DNA of 64,000 nucleotides from Erysipelotrichaceae bacterium (GCA_018365815.1 JAGZJH010000005.1:18809-82808); one strand, 5' to 3'. Counted from the first letter of the stretch, positions 52,807 to 62,603 are shown. The notes: a model not told the origin generated them from the sequence alone. Numbers and translations are program-made.

Positions 52807-52906
52807 AAATAGCGTAGCAGCCATTAAAACTGCTACGCTTAAAAAGTCTAACTTTTGGGGGGCACCTCAAAAGCCAACTGCTGCAGTTATTGACTTTAAT
52901 AATTTA

Positions 52907-54478
52907 TCAATCTTTTGATACTGTTCCTAACGGATTAATACCTTTTCTTTCTAAAATTGAATTAAAATCCTGAATAGAAAGTCCTGGCATAAACTCCATA
53001 ATGCGTATACAACTCATATCAGGGTCTTTATAATAATTCAATTTATTGTCTGATTTATCAAATATTTTTTCTGTAATTCTAAGAACCAACTTCAGACCAA
53101 CACAAATAGGCATTAAAACATTCGTCTTCATATTGTTATATTTATCATTTTTTATTTTATTATGATAATTCTTATGTAAGAGAGTCTTTTCATTAAAAAT
53201 TTCTGGATATATCCAATTGCGATTTTCCATAAGAAACCATAGGCACTGGCACAATGTAGTTGTTGGGTCTCCTAGCATTTTAATTAATTCAATTTCTTCT
53301 GACTGTCTATTTCCGTTAAATAGATAATCTTTGAATGAATCATAGACTTCATCTGGATCTAAATTTTTAGGAGACTGATATTCCGGATGAAACACCAATA
53401 ACCTCTCATCAACACCTTCAATCTTATACATAAATGCACAATTATTAAGGTCTTTGCTGGCATTTTTATAAGCAAGGTATTTTCTCTCTTGTATATTGAT
53501 AACGCAATGCTCAAGGTGTTTTTTTGCATTTGCTGTAAGATGAAGGACTCCATCTTTGTTCGTAACATATTTTTCATTTGCCAAGACAAAATATCCATCA
53601 GCAAATACATATTGACCACCACTAAGCCATTCTTCGAATATAATATTTGATTGAATTAATTCAAATGCTTCCGATGGCAGTAATGGCACATATTCTTTTT
53701 TAGCAAAAATCTCCGAATAGACAGCATCAAAATCATCAAAATTTTTAATAGTATCCTTTAAGCCAACCTCTATAATTCTATATTTCGCAGATTGTCTTGA
53801 AACGATAAAAAACTCACTCAGTTTTTCGATTAACTCATCACAAGAATGCACACTCTTATCGTTTATATAATAAAGTACTTGTCTTTTAAACATAGCTTTA
53901 GGCATTAGTACTCTGGGAGCAAGTCTGTGTGCTTGCCACTCTAACCATTTAACTTCATTTATTTTACTTTTATTGCCTTCAGATGGTTTGAAAAAACTTT
54001 CTGATTGTCTACATAGAATAGGATATAAACTTTCTGACGCATGTGCGTTCTTAAGAGATAAAATTTCAAAATACGTTCTGTCTTTCTCCCAATGTAATAA
54101 TTCATGAATTAAAGTATTACGTTTTGAACCTTCTCCAAATAATGCTCCTGACGATGAATCAATCAAAATCGTACCTTTCTTAAAAAAGGTAGAAATATAC
54201 TTTTTCTCTTTCTTATTGTAAACATCAACATATCCATCTAATAATAGGCAGCAACCAAAAACATCCAAATTAGCAGAAAGAGACACTTCTTTTACTGTAA
54301 GCTTTGCATTTGCAATAATATCATCTACGGGTAAAGGCATTGGTTCAGCAAGTGCTTGCTTGCAGTATTTATTTAAAAATTTAGTTGCATAATCATCTAG
54401 ACGATTTTTACCTAATATTAATGCTCCAGACTTTTTATTAACATCAAACACATCGCTTGCATTTACCTTTTTAGGCAT
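52907..54478 (-). CDS. ImmA/IrrE-type metallopeptidase, long form, last gene of the type I restriction operon
   Basis: 523 residues. The zinc motif HELLH is at 125-129 and the family block EWQAHRLAPRVLMP follows at about 185-198. The N-terminus (PLPVDDIIANAKLTVKEV) matches IrrE/ImmA peptidases, which cleave repressors. The C-terminal 250 residues are an unrecognised extension. It starts 1 base after the YgjP-like gene, in operon with hsdMSR. It could cut a phage repressor or act in restriction control; only the peptidase class is well supported. Confidence 0.8.
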   Translation of the reverse strand: MPKKVNASDVFDVNKKSGALILGKNRLDDYATKFLNKYCKQALAEPMPLPVDDIIANAKLTVKEVSLSANLDVFGCCLLLDGYVDVYNKKEKKYISTFFKKGTILIDSSSGALFGEGSKRNTLIHELLHWEKDRTYFEILSLKNAHASESLYPILCRQSESFFKPSEGNKSKINEVKWLEWQAHRLAPRVLMPKAMFKRQVLYYINDKSVHSCDELIEKLSEFFIVSRQSAKYRIIEVGLKDTIKNFDDFDAVYSEIFAKKEYVPLLPSEAFELIQSNIIFEEWLSGGQYVFADGYFVLANEKYVTNKDGVLHLTANAKKHLEHCVINIQERKYLAYKNASKDLNNCAFMYKIEGVDERLLVFHPEYQSPKNLDPDEVYDSFKDYLFNGNRQSEEIELIKMLGDPTTTLCQCLWFLMENRNWIYPEIFNEKTLLHKNYHNKIKNDKYNNMKTNVLMPICVGLKLVLRITEKIFDKSDNKLNYYKDPDMSCIRIMEFMPGLSIQDFNSILERKGINPLGTVSKD

Positions 54479-54479
54479 A

Positions 54480-55211
54480 CTACTCCTCTCTTCCTGATTC
54501 CATATAATCTAATGGCATGGAATTCAATATTTGTTTTGCTTCTTTCCAAGTTGGATAATATTCGGAAACGAGAGCATGAAACCTATTAGTGTGATTTTTT
54601 TCAATCAGATGTACAAGTTCATGAGTTACAACATATTCCAAACATTCGATGGGTTTCTTTGCTAACTGTAAATTTATCCAAATTCTTCTCTTATCAATAT
54701 TGCATGTTCCCCACTTAGTACGCATGTTTTTTATTCTATATTCATCTGCAGTTATTCCCATTCTTTTTTCACATCTAGCCACTACAGGCTCAAGCACTCT
54801 TTTCAATTCTTGTCTATACCATTCCATTAGTATATGTTCTCGATGTTCTAGAGTAGCTTCCTCTGGTATAGTCATGATTAATTTATTTGGAGTTTTTATA
54901 ATTGATGATTTTTTACCACCATTAATAACTTGAAGTCTATATGGTTTCCCCCAAATGTAATGAGATTCACCGGAAACAAATTCTCTTTTAGTTTGTCTTA
55001 ACTGAGATAACATTCTATCTCTCACTTTAGTGATTTCCGGTAATTTTTTTAACACATGAAGTCGTATTTCATCGTCGTTTATATTAGTTGGACTTTTTAC
55101 TACAATTTCACCTTTCGGCGGAACAACTTGAATATATAAATTCTTTAATTTATTTTTTCTTAAAACCTCAATAGTTATTCCACTGATTTCTAATTCTGTA
55201 TTATGCATCAT
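54480..55211 (-). CDS. YgjP-like (M48/SprT-type) metallopeptidase of the type I restriction operon
   Basis: About 243 residues from ATGATG at 55206-55211, chosen because CAGGAAG lies just upstream; longer frames overlap hsdR for 177 bases. The zinc motif HELVH sits near residue 195, with MRTKWGTCNIDKRRIWINLQ before it. This is the YgjP/DUF45 family, often found directly after hsdR in Bacillota and Bacteroidota. Role unknown, possibly control of restriction proteolysis. Confidence 0.85.
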   Translation of the reverse strand: MMHNTELEISGITIEVLRKNKLKNLYIQVVPPKGEIVVKSPTNINDDEIRLHVLKKLPEITKVRDRMLSQLRQTKREFVSGESHYIWGKPYRLQVINGGKKSSIIKTPNKLIMTIPEEATLEHREHILMEWYRQELKRVLEPVVARCEKRMGITADEYRIKNMRTKWGTCNIDKRRIWINLQLAKKPIECLEYVVTHELVHLIEKNHTNRFHALVSEYYPTWKEAKQILNSMPLDYMESGREE

Positions 55212-58200
55212 ATTCTTCCTGCCTCTGCGCAATCTCGAAGACATTATTTGTTTCCTCAGTAGCTTTGTCCTCGGCATAACTATGAAGCAATAATTTTTTA
55301 TAAATAGCAAGTCTAATTCTTTGTTGTTTTTGGAAATTCTTCTTCCAAGCTGGTTCAATAGACATTCGAATTGCACCATCAACATCAAGAGTTAAATTTA
55401 CATTTGAATCAAAATGATCATATAACGCTCTTCTAGCCGCACTGTCCTTAACTCCATCAGGATAATTACCACTATCTTCCGGATGGAGAATTGCTTCTGC
55501 CATCTCTACAACTTGACGTAGGTATTCCTCATAACTCAATGCTTCAATTTTTCTCTGCGTAATGATTTTTTGTAACATCTCAGAAAGTTTACCATAATAG
55601 ACTGTATTTGAGCTCATCTTCTTAACAATCTCATGCTGTAAGTTATTTTCAATTGTCTCCGCTTTAGCTGTATCATTTCCTGGTAAACCTTTTACTAAAT
55701 CAACAGGGGTTGTTGTTTTACCTTTAAGTAATAATTCCACAAGAGACATATTACCCATCTCACTAATAACACTTGAATCCTCTGCACGAATATATGTATC
55801 AAGGATATAGCGCATATCTGCTTCATAGGGTTTCAAGTCAATATAATCACAACTGGCAAGTTTTATCATTTCTTTGATTTTATTGTAACCGGAGATGTTT
55901 TTTCTCAAGGTTTCAACATCTTCTTCTGAATATCTATAATCAGATACTAGTTTATCGCAGCAATTAGCAAAAGAACGAGTCAAAGATGAAGTAAGAGAAT
56001 ATAAAGCATCTCTTCTAGCTGTCTTTTCATCTTCTTCGCTATCTTCACCACAAAAATATTCTATATAATCAGTATCAGCCTTTGAACCAGGTACATTCTC
56101 AAATAAGGCATCTAACGACTGTATTGAGCCTTCTAACTCAGATTTTGCCTCATCATATCTGTTCTTGATAAGACCATCTACATCTTCTTTATCAAACTGA
56201 TCAAATGCCTCTGATGTATAATCCGCAACAGCGAGCTGAACATTTCGGAATAAATCCATGTAGTCAACAATATATCCATAGTCCTTGTCTTCGCCATCTG
56301 GTCTATTCACTCGACAAATTGCTTGAAACAAATCATGGTCTCTCATTGATTTATCAATATAAAGATACGTTGCACTTGGTGCATCAAATCCAGTTAGCAA
56401 TTTATCTACTACAATAAGTAGTTTCATATTTGCAGGTTCTTCTTTAAATTTTTGTTTTGCTTCTTTTTCAAATTCAGCAACCTTTTTACCTCCGAGCATT
56501 CGCTCATAGATGGATTTTTTATATTCTTCTTCACTTTCCTGAGATAAATCAGATGTTGCAGTTCGTACACTTTGAGTTGTTGGCTCATATGATGTTACAA
56601 TTGCACATTTGGTAAATCCCATACTCATAAAGATTTCCCAATATCTACATGCCTCATAGATACTGTTAGCAACTAGCATAGCAGTACCTCTATCATCTTT
56701 TAGTCTTGGCTTAAGACTCATATCAAAAACAATATCTGATGCAATTTTCTCTAATCTCTGTTTTGCACTATAAAGTTTATTAATAGATGTCCAACTTTGT
56801 TTTAATTGAATCTTTGCACGTTCAGTAAGGCCCGTAGTTTTATTTTCAAACCATAAATCAAGTTTTTCTTTGTTTGATAGATCCTGGTCAACATCTCTCG
56901 CTTCATATCGAAGGTCAAGAACAACACCATCTTCAACACCTTCATCAAACTTATACGTATGAATATAAGTTCCAAATATCTCAAGACTTGTCTGCTTATC
57001 CTTCTTAAGGAGAGGTGTTCCTGTAAAACCAATAAGCACTGCATCTGGCATAAGTACCTTTACAGCTTCGTGCAGCTTTCCAGAGTTAGTGCGGTGGCAC
57101 TCATCAATAAAAGCTATAATATTTCCTTTAGCTTTAAAACCTGCAGGAAGATCCTTTAATAATTCTTTTCTATACTGGTCAATATCTGCTTGCTTACCTG
57201 CATTATGGCCATATTTATGAATTAAAGAACATATAATATTATCCTCATTCTTATCCAGAATATCTCTTAAATTCGCACAACTTTTTGCTCGTGTAACATT
57301 TTCTTCTACATCAACAAAAAGACTCTCAATTTGATCATCTAGCTCATCTCTGTCTGTAATAATTACAACACGACTATCGTCAATATTTTCAATTATCCAT
57401 TTTGTAAGCCAAACCATAATTAGAGATTTTCCAGAACCTTGCGTGTTCCAAATAATTCCACCTTCATTATCTTTGATTCTTTGTCTTGCTGCAATATTAG
57501 CAAAATACTGATTGTGTCTAGTTACCTTTTTTACACCAGCATCAAAGATAATAAAATCATGAATAATAGATAAAAATCTGTCTTTTTGGCATAAAGATAT
57601 TACTCCATCACGAAGACGATTTACATCTTTAACTTGAAGTGATTTAATCTCTAAACTTAAATCATCTTTAGCTTTTTTATCTTCTTTCCACTTTAGATAA
57701 TATTTTTCCGGCGTTCTGATTGTTCCATAAAATAATCCTTCTGATTCATTCCCTGCAAACAATAGCTGTGCAGTGCTAAAAAAGTTTTGAATATTTTCTT
57801 TTTTCTGATTCTGTAAAAGTTGTCTGATTCCTTTTCCAGAACTAACATACGAACTTTTTAGTTCAAACACTCCAAGTGCGATACCGTTGATATAGATAAC
57901 GATATCCGGTCTTTTCCGAGTAGTATTATCCTCACGAAGAACACTAACTTCCTCAGCGACATAGAAATCATTATTATCAATATTAATCCAATCAATATAG
58001 TGAACAGTAGGCATGTTTCCATTATAATCCCTTACACCTTGTTTGCCATAACGCAAGAGAGCGTATACTTCTTTATTGATGGAATACAATGAATCAACCT
58101 GGTTTTTAGTCTTAAGAACTAGTTCATTGATTGCCTTATCAATCTGTTCCTTTGAATAACCTCTTTTTCTAAGATTTTTTCTAAGTAAATCCTCTTTAAT

Positions 58201-58311
58201 ACATGTATTATCAATATCTTCAAGATTTCCAAGATATATATACTTTAAATCGTTTACAAGCCAACTAAGAACTCGATTTTGTAATTTTTTCTCAGCATCT
58301 ACAGTTTCCAT
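55201..58311 (-). CDS. hsdR: Type I restriction enzyme R subunit
   Basis: 1036 residues. N-terminal nuclease with RPDIVIYINGIALGVFELKS (D136, E150, K152), Walker A NTQGSGKS (289-296), DECHRTNSGK as Walker B near 407, SF2 motor to about 700 and a helical C-terminus that contacts M and S. It translocates and cuts DNA unmethylated at the target of HsdS. It starts 9 bases after hsdS, with ribosome site AGGAGGG. All motifs are intact. Confidence 0.94.
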   Translation of the reverse strand: METVDAEKKLQNRVLSWLVNDLKYIYLGNLEDIDNTCIKEDLLRKNLRKRGYSKEQIDKAINELVLKTKNQVDSLYSINKEVYALLRYGKQGVRDYNGNMPTVHYIDWINIDNNDFYVAEEVSVLREDNTTRKRPDIVIYINGIALGVFELKSSYVSSGKGIRQLLQNQKKENIQNFFSTAQLLFAGNESEGLFYGTIRTPEKYYLKWKEDKKAKDDLSLEIKSLQVKDVNRLRDGVISLCQKDRFLSIIHDFIIFDAGVKKVTRHNQYFANIAARQRIKDNEGGIIWNTQGSGKSLIMVWLTKWIIENIDDSRVVIITDRDELDDQIESLFVDVEENVTRAKSCANLRDILDKNEDNIICSLIHKYGHNAGKQADIDQYRKELLKDLPAGFKAKGNIIAFIDECHRTNSGKLHEAVKVLMPDAVLIGFTGTPLLKKDKQTSLEIFGTYIHTYKFDEGVEDGVVLDLRYEARDVDQDLSNKEKLDLWFENKTTGLTERAKIQLKQSWTSINKLYSAKQRLEKIASDIVFDMSLKPRLKDDRGTAMLVANSIYEACRYWEIFMSMGFTKCAIVTSYEPTTQSVRTATSDLSQESEEEYKKSIYERMLGGKKVAEFEKEAKQKFKEEPANMKLLIVVDKLLTGFDAPSATYLYIDKSMRDHDLFQAICRVNRPDGEDKDYGYIVDYMDLFRNVQLAVADYTSEAFDQFDKEDVDGLIKNRYDEAKSELEGSIQSLDALFENVPGSKADTDYIEYFCGEDSEEDEKTARRDALYSLTSSLTRSFANCCDKLVSDYRYSEEDVETLRKNISGYNKIKEMIKLASCDYIDLKPYEADMRYILDTYIRAEDSSVISEMGNMSLVELLLKGKTTTPVDLVKGLPGNDTAKAETIENNLQHEIVKKMSSNTVYYGKLSEMLQKIITQRKIEALSYEEYLRQVVEMAEAILHPEDSGNYPDGVKDSAARRALYDHFDSNVNLTLDVDGAIRMSIEPAWKKNFQKQQRIRLAIYKKLLLHSYAEDKATEETNNVFEIAQRQEEYDA

Positions 58312-58320
58312 ATAACCCTC

Positions 58321-59487
58321 CTAAAATTCCAGACGAACACGACCTGTCAACAAGTCATCCATTGCTCCGTCTCTTATCTGAATCATCTTTTCTCTTTCTT
58401 CCTCAAGGTTAATAATCTCTTTGTCCATCGACTTTAATATTTCTGCTATTGCTTTTTGTTCTTTTACATCTGCTGGATATTTAACTTTACATTTACCAAT
58501 TTCACCCTTATTTATTTTCTTTGGAGTTGCATGATGCAATGTTCTATCATCTAATTCATTCTGAAACAATGAACTCTCAATAAAATATCTTAAGAACTGG
58601 CTGTCAATTTTAATATTTTTAAACAATGCTAAACTAACATAAAATGCCATTAACTCGTTAGATTCAACAACACAAGCAGTACCTATATCACCAATTCTTG
58701 TCATTAATACATCGCCTAATTCTGGCCAAATCTTAAAATCACGTTCAAAATCTTTAGCTGATATATATTTATCAGAAGCGTACAAATCAGAAATATTTTC
58801 TACACTTACAAATTTAATTCCATTTATCGTATACTTTGGCGTTTGATGTGTTCCATCGTATACTTTACACACATCTGATAGAATTCCTTCACACCATTCA
58901 GAATTAGCGTTCATAACCCTTGTCCTACATGTCATCAAATCTTCCAAGGCACCTTCGCGGATATTCTTCTTCTTTTCAATAAGTTCTGAAAGGTTATCAA
59001 TATACTTATCAAAACTAGAAAGTGTTTCTACAATCTTTTTTTGTTCTGGGATAGACGGTAAATCTATATGCGTTCCTAAAATAATACTATTGTAAAGCCT
59101 TTGAATTGTAGTTCCTTCAAGTGCTTCCCACGGAAATGATCTGTAAAACCAGTTAAGATAATTTTTTTCAATTCTATTATCAGTTTTCAACCAAACAATG
59201 TTTGAGTCTTGAAAATATCCATCTTTACCATCAAAAACAACAGTTTTTCCTATTGTTCCTGCCGCTGATATAAGAATTTCGCCTCTCTCGGGATAAGGAT
59301 ATAACAACTTATATTTTTCGTATAATTCTTTAGAAATATACGCGTCTGCTTTTCCACCAAAAGTGCTTATCTTATAAAAAGGAATTGCTCCATAATCTTT
59401 AGTTTGACTTTGAAAGATTCTACGACACATTTGAATATGCCCTAAATCACCTAATGTCATAGATTCCCATTCAGGATAAGTTACCAT
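58321..59487 (-). CDS. hsdS: Type I restriction enzyme specificity subunit
   Basis: 388 residues with two target-recognition domains (about 5-150 and 200-350), each followed by a conserved helix: SIPEQKKIVETLSSFDKYID after the first and DVKEQKAIAEILKSMDKEII after the second. These helices hold the two half-sites apart. The residues IPFYKISTFGGKADAYIS begin the first domain. Its start overlaps hsdM by 7 bases. No inverted partial hsdS copy for phase variation is seen nearby. Confidence 0.92.
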   Translation of the reverse strand: MVTYPEWESMTLGDLGHIQMCRRIFQSQTKDYGAIPFYKISTFGGKADAYISKELYEKYKLLYPYPERGEILISAAGTIGKTVVFDGKDGYFQDSNIVWLKTDNRIEKNYLNWFYRSFPWEALEGTTIQRLYNSIILGTHIDLPSIPEQKKIVETLSSFDKYIDNLSELIEKKKNIREGALEDLMTCRTRVMNANSEWCEGILSDVCKVYDGTHQTPKYTINGIKFVSVENISDLYASDKYISAKDFERDFKIWPELGDVLMTRIGDIGTACVVESNELMAFYVSLALFKNIKIDSQFLRYFIESSLFQNELDDRTLHHATPKKINKGEIGKCKVKYPADVKEQKAIAEILKSMDKEIINLEEEREKMIQIRDGAMDDLLTGRVRLEF

Positions 59488-62201
59488 TTGTATCCCATCC
59501 TTTCTAAAGCAGACATGACAGCCTCTCTTGATTTTGAAGTTTTATCTTCAATTTCCGGAAGCGTATGCTCGTAACGTCTAGCGATTAATAATACTCTTGA
59601 TGAAAGATTATTTAGTACTTGTCCAAATTCATCCATTACATCTTGTTTTAACTTGGCCATCCATTTCTTATCAAAAAGTAGATACTTTATTTCTTCTTCA
59701 GTTAAAACCGCATATTTGGCAACAATCAAATCATCAAGCTTCGATCTTGCTGTTTTTACTTCTTTGTCAATAGCTTCTTTCTCAACAAGTTTTTCCTGAT
59801 ATTTAATTAAAGCATCGTATTCATCTTTATATATTTCAGGAACTTTAGCCTCTTGTGCTGCAACTTTTAATGCGTTTTGTAATTTTGCCTTTCCAAAAGA
59901 ACCATTTTTATTTCTAAGTTCATAATTGGAAAGTTCAGGAACAGTTACTAGAAGTTGCTCCATTTCATCAGTCTTTCCATCGGCAAATAATTCAACCATT
60001 TTTGTTAGAGCATCTACAATAGGAGAAACTTTCTTATCATTGAGTTCCTTAATTCGTTTATTGAGATTTGCTTTTGGTATACCATCACCCTTATCATTTA
60101 GAGCCTCTTTTAATAATCCATCTTCTCCGGATTCTTCTTCAATCATTTCATCTAACTCACCATCAAGCATAGCTGATTGCTCTATCAAATAATTAAGTGC
60201 ATTAAGTTCTGTTTTAAAGAATTCAGATTCAATGATTTCTTTAGGGATGAGAGCACCTTCAAAAGATTTTACCTTAGTAGTATCATCTTCCATTACGGCA
60301 TCCCCATTTTCATCTTTTACAATCTTACCATTATCATCCTTTTTCTTTTTCTTGCCATACTCATATTCCAATTCTCTTGCGACTTCGTATCCAGCCACTT
60401 TGATTGTATATACATCATCCTGTAATTTGGCATTCCAATAATTCAGTAAGCAATCATACACGTCATAGTTATCAAGTAACTTAGCCTCTTCATATTTATG
60501 AAGCAACTGCATTGAAATTTCACGAATCAAATCTTTTGGTACTGTTGTATTTGTAATACCTAGAAGAATATCTTTTACAGCATTCTGCCATTCAGTGAAA
60601 AGTTTTGTAATCTCATTATCTTTTTCAGCAAGAATATTTCCATCTTCACCAATAGCACTTTCAATTTCTGTAGAAGCAAGTGCAAGATGGAATATGTTAT
60701 GTTTTGCATCTGTACATTTAAAAATCCTATTCTTTAGTTCTGGTGCGATATTCCATAGCTTTTCTAAAGATTCAATATCTGTTGAAGGAATTCCACCCTT
60801 TAAATGTGCATCAATATTCTGCGGAAGAGTATCATCAATCTTTTGAATATATCTTGGTACATTAAGATTTCCATTATTAGTCTTTTCATCAAGAATATCT
60901 GAATATTTAACGATTCTAGAATATCCTTTAAGTTCAAGTCTATTTGTGTATGTTTGAACAATTTTTTCAATATCTTGTTCACGAAGACGATTTTTATTAC
61001 CATCCTTCTTAAATCCACGACTTGCATCAATTAAGAAAATATCTTCTCTTGTATCAGTGTTTTCTTTATCTAAAATAATGATACATGCAGGAATACCTGT
61101 TCCATAGAACAAGTTAGCAGGAAGACTAATAATCGCCTTAATATATCTTTTTTTCAATATTTCCTGTCTGATAGTCTCTTCGGCATTGCCTCTAAATAAA
61201 ACACCGTGTGGCATAACAAAGCCAGCCTTCCCTTTACTATCCAACGATTTTAAGACATGTAAAAACCAAGCATAGTCTCCATTCTTTTCAGGAGGTATGC
61301 CGTAACCATCAAAACGTTTAAACTTATCTTCTGTAGTTTTAATTCCATCACTCCAGTCCTTATCAGAAAAAGGAGGATTCATTACAATAAAATCAAACTT
61401 TTTTAGTTCTCCAAACTCATCTAAAAATTTTGGTGTAGAAAGTGTATTTCCTCTTTGAATTTCACCTGTTCCTTTTTGATGAAGGATTAAATTCATCTTA
61501 GCCAGACCAGCAGTAGCACGATCGCTTTCTTGCCCAAAGATAGTAACAATAGAATCACCATTAGCATTAATCGGAGCTTCGTCTGCAGCTCTAATCAAAA
61601 GGCTTCCACTTCCTGCTGCTGGATCATACAGTGTCCATTTCTTGTTTGGTGACTCTTTAATATCTGCAATCCCGATAAGTCTAGCAATTATTCTTGAAAC
61701 TTCGCTTGGCGTGTAAAATTGACCTTTACTCTTACCTGATTCTTGAGCAAACTTCATCATAAAATACTCATATGCGTCTCCGATTATATCGTCACCGCTT
61801 GCCCTGTTATTCTTAAAGTCGATTGCAGGATTCTGGAAAACGCCAATAAGACCTGAAACCTTATCAACAAGTTCTTTACCACTACCAAGTTCGTCTGCAT
61901 TGTTAAAACTAACTTCAGGAAGAGAACCTATAAGTTGGTTGTCTTCTAAAAACTTTTGAATAATCTTATCTGCACGTTCTCCTACATCACTTTTTCCTTT
62001 TGCTGCTATCAAATCTTCAAATGATGCACCTTGACTAATTGTAAATTCAGCAAATTTTTGCCCTTTATAACGGTCTGATACATATTTAAAAAACAACAAC
62101 ACAAGAACATAATCTTTATACCTTGCCGGCTCAACGCCACCTCTTAATTTATTGCATGCTTCCCATAGAAGCGAATATAATTCTGATTTCTTCACAGCCA
62201 T
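59481..62201 (-). CDS. hsdM: Type I restriction enzyme methyltransferase subunit, long form
   Basis: 906 residues, much longer than the usual 500-550. HsdM_N and the methylase core have DPAAGSGS (193-200, SAM binding) and NPPFSD (275-280, N6-adenine). After about 480 a long C-terminal extension, rich in E, K and D with KKKKKDDNGKIVKDENG near 640, continues to a coiled end like that of some fused HsdM proteins. It methylates adenine in the HsdS target. Ribosome site GAGGA. Confidence 0.92.
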   Translation of the reverse strand: MAVKKSELYSLLWEACNKLRGGVEPARYKDYVLVLLFFKYVSDRYKGQKFAEFTISQGASFEDLIAAKGKSDVGERADKIIQKFLEDNQLIGSLPEVSFNNADELGSGKELVDKVSGLIGVFQNPAIDFKNNRASGDDIIGDAYEYFMMKFAQESGKSKGQFYTPSEVSRIIARLIGIADIKESPNKKWTLYDPAAGSGSLLIRAADEAPINANGDSIVTIFGQESDRATAGLAKMNLILHQKGTGEIQRGNTLSTPKFLDEFGELKKFDFIVMNPPFSDKDWSDGIKTTEDKFKRFDGYGIPPEKNGDYAWFLHVLKSLDSKGKAGFVMPHGVLFRGNAEETIRQEILKKRYIKAIISLPANLFYGTGIPACIIILDKENTDTREDIFLIDASRGFKKDGNKNRLREQDIEKIVQTYTNRLELKGYSRIVKYSDILDEKTNNGNLNVPRYIQKIDDTLPQNIDAHLKGGIPSTDIESLEKLWNIAPELKNRIFKCTDAKHNIFHLALASTEIESAIGEDGNILAEKDNEITKLFTEWQNAVKDILLGITNTTVPKDLIREISMQLLHKYEEAKLLDNYDVYDCLLNYWNAKLQDDVYTIKVAGYEVARELEYEYGKKKKKDDNGKIVKDENGDAVMEDDTTKVKSFEGALIPKEIIESEFFKTELNALNYLIEQSAMLDGELDEMIEEESGEDGLLKEALNDKGDGIPKANLNKRIKELNDKKVSPIVDALTKMVELFADGKTDEMEQLLVTVPELSNYELRNKNGSFGKAKLQNALKVAAQEAKVPEIYKDEYDALIKYQEKLVEKEAIDKEVKTARSKLDDLIVAKYAVLTEEEIKYLLFDKKWMAKLKQDVMDEFGQVLNNLSSRVLLIARRYEHTLPEIEDKTSKSREAVMSALERMGYKW

Positions 62202-62235
62202 AATCCTCTTATATCTCCATTCTTAAATAGTTTCA

Positions 62236-62430
62236 TTATTCCATTGCACTTTGGCCACTTTTTACCCAAGTGTCTATTTCTGAAACTTTAAATTTCCATT
62301 GCTTTCCTATCTTATGTGCAGGAATTCCTTTCCCTTTTCTAATCCAATCTCTAATAGTTCCAGGTTTAACTCCCAAATACTCAGCAGCTTCATCGATATT
62401 TATCCATTTCTCAGTTGTCAAATCTACCAT
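62236..62430 (-). CDS. Excisionase-like helix-turn-helix protein, first gene of the hsd operon
   Basis: 64 residues from the ATG at 62428-62430 (ribosome site GGAGGT). A MerR-like winged helix with WINIDEAAEYLGVKPGTIRD, WIRKGKGIPAHKIGKQWKFK. Such genes often open hsdMSR operons and may control them. Because it is the first gene beside attR it could also be the recombination directionality factor; sequence alone does not decide. Confidence 0.8.
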   Translation of the reverse strand: MVDLTTEKWINIDEAAEYLGVKPGTIRDWIRKGKGIPAHKIGKQWKFKVSEIDTWVKSGQSAME

Positions 62431-62471
62431 TCTATACCTCCAGCTGAAATAGTTATAAATCATCACTTTAT

Positions 62472-62500
62472 ATAATATCAAAAACAGCGAGTTTTTTCAA
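62472..62500 (-). promoter_or_regulatory. Promoter of the hsd operon
   Basis: TTGAAA, 17 bases, TATTAT on the minus strand, about 42 bases upstream of the helix-turn-helix gene. The match to sigma-A consensus is good. Confidence 0.65.
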
Positions 62501-62578
62501 TGCTTTTTCTATTGTTTGTTATGGTTTACTGTTATTTTTTATAATTTACAGACAGGAATATAATTTAAATAAATGTCT

Positions 62579-62603
62579 GAACGATAATCCCAAACAATCG
62601 TTC
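62579..62603. repeat. Inverted pair of GAACGAT repeats near attR
   Basis: TGAACGAT (62578-62585) and its complement ATCGTTC (62597-62603) face each other across 11 bases. The same heptamer occurs three times beside attL. The 240 bases from 62482 to 62722 hold no gene apart from these repeats, the hsd promoter and a terminator. Confidence 0.55.

Larger units (their letters stand above)
51325..52869 (+). mobile_element. IS3-family insertion sequence, IS150 group, intact
   Basis: 1545 bases. The terminal inverted repeats share CCCCCAAAAGTTAGAC: the left begins TGAACC at 51325, the right ends CACCTCA at 52869. A 3-bp AAA flanks both sides, the usual target duplication length. It contains OrfA and OrfB in two frames with a six-A slippery run (51916-51921), and all DDE residues. 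It is probably active and recently inserted. Confidence 0.92.

Noticed and set aside
58321..59487. Phase-variable hsdS system
   Set aside because: There is one hsdS with two normal recognition domains and no inverted or partial second copy or adjacent invertase.
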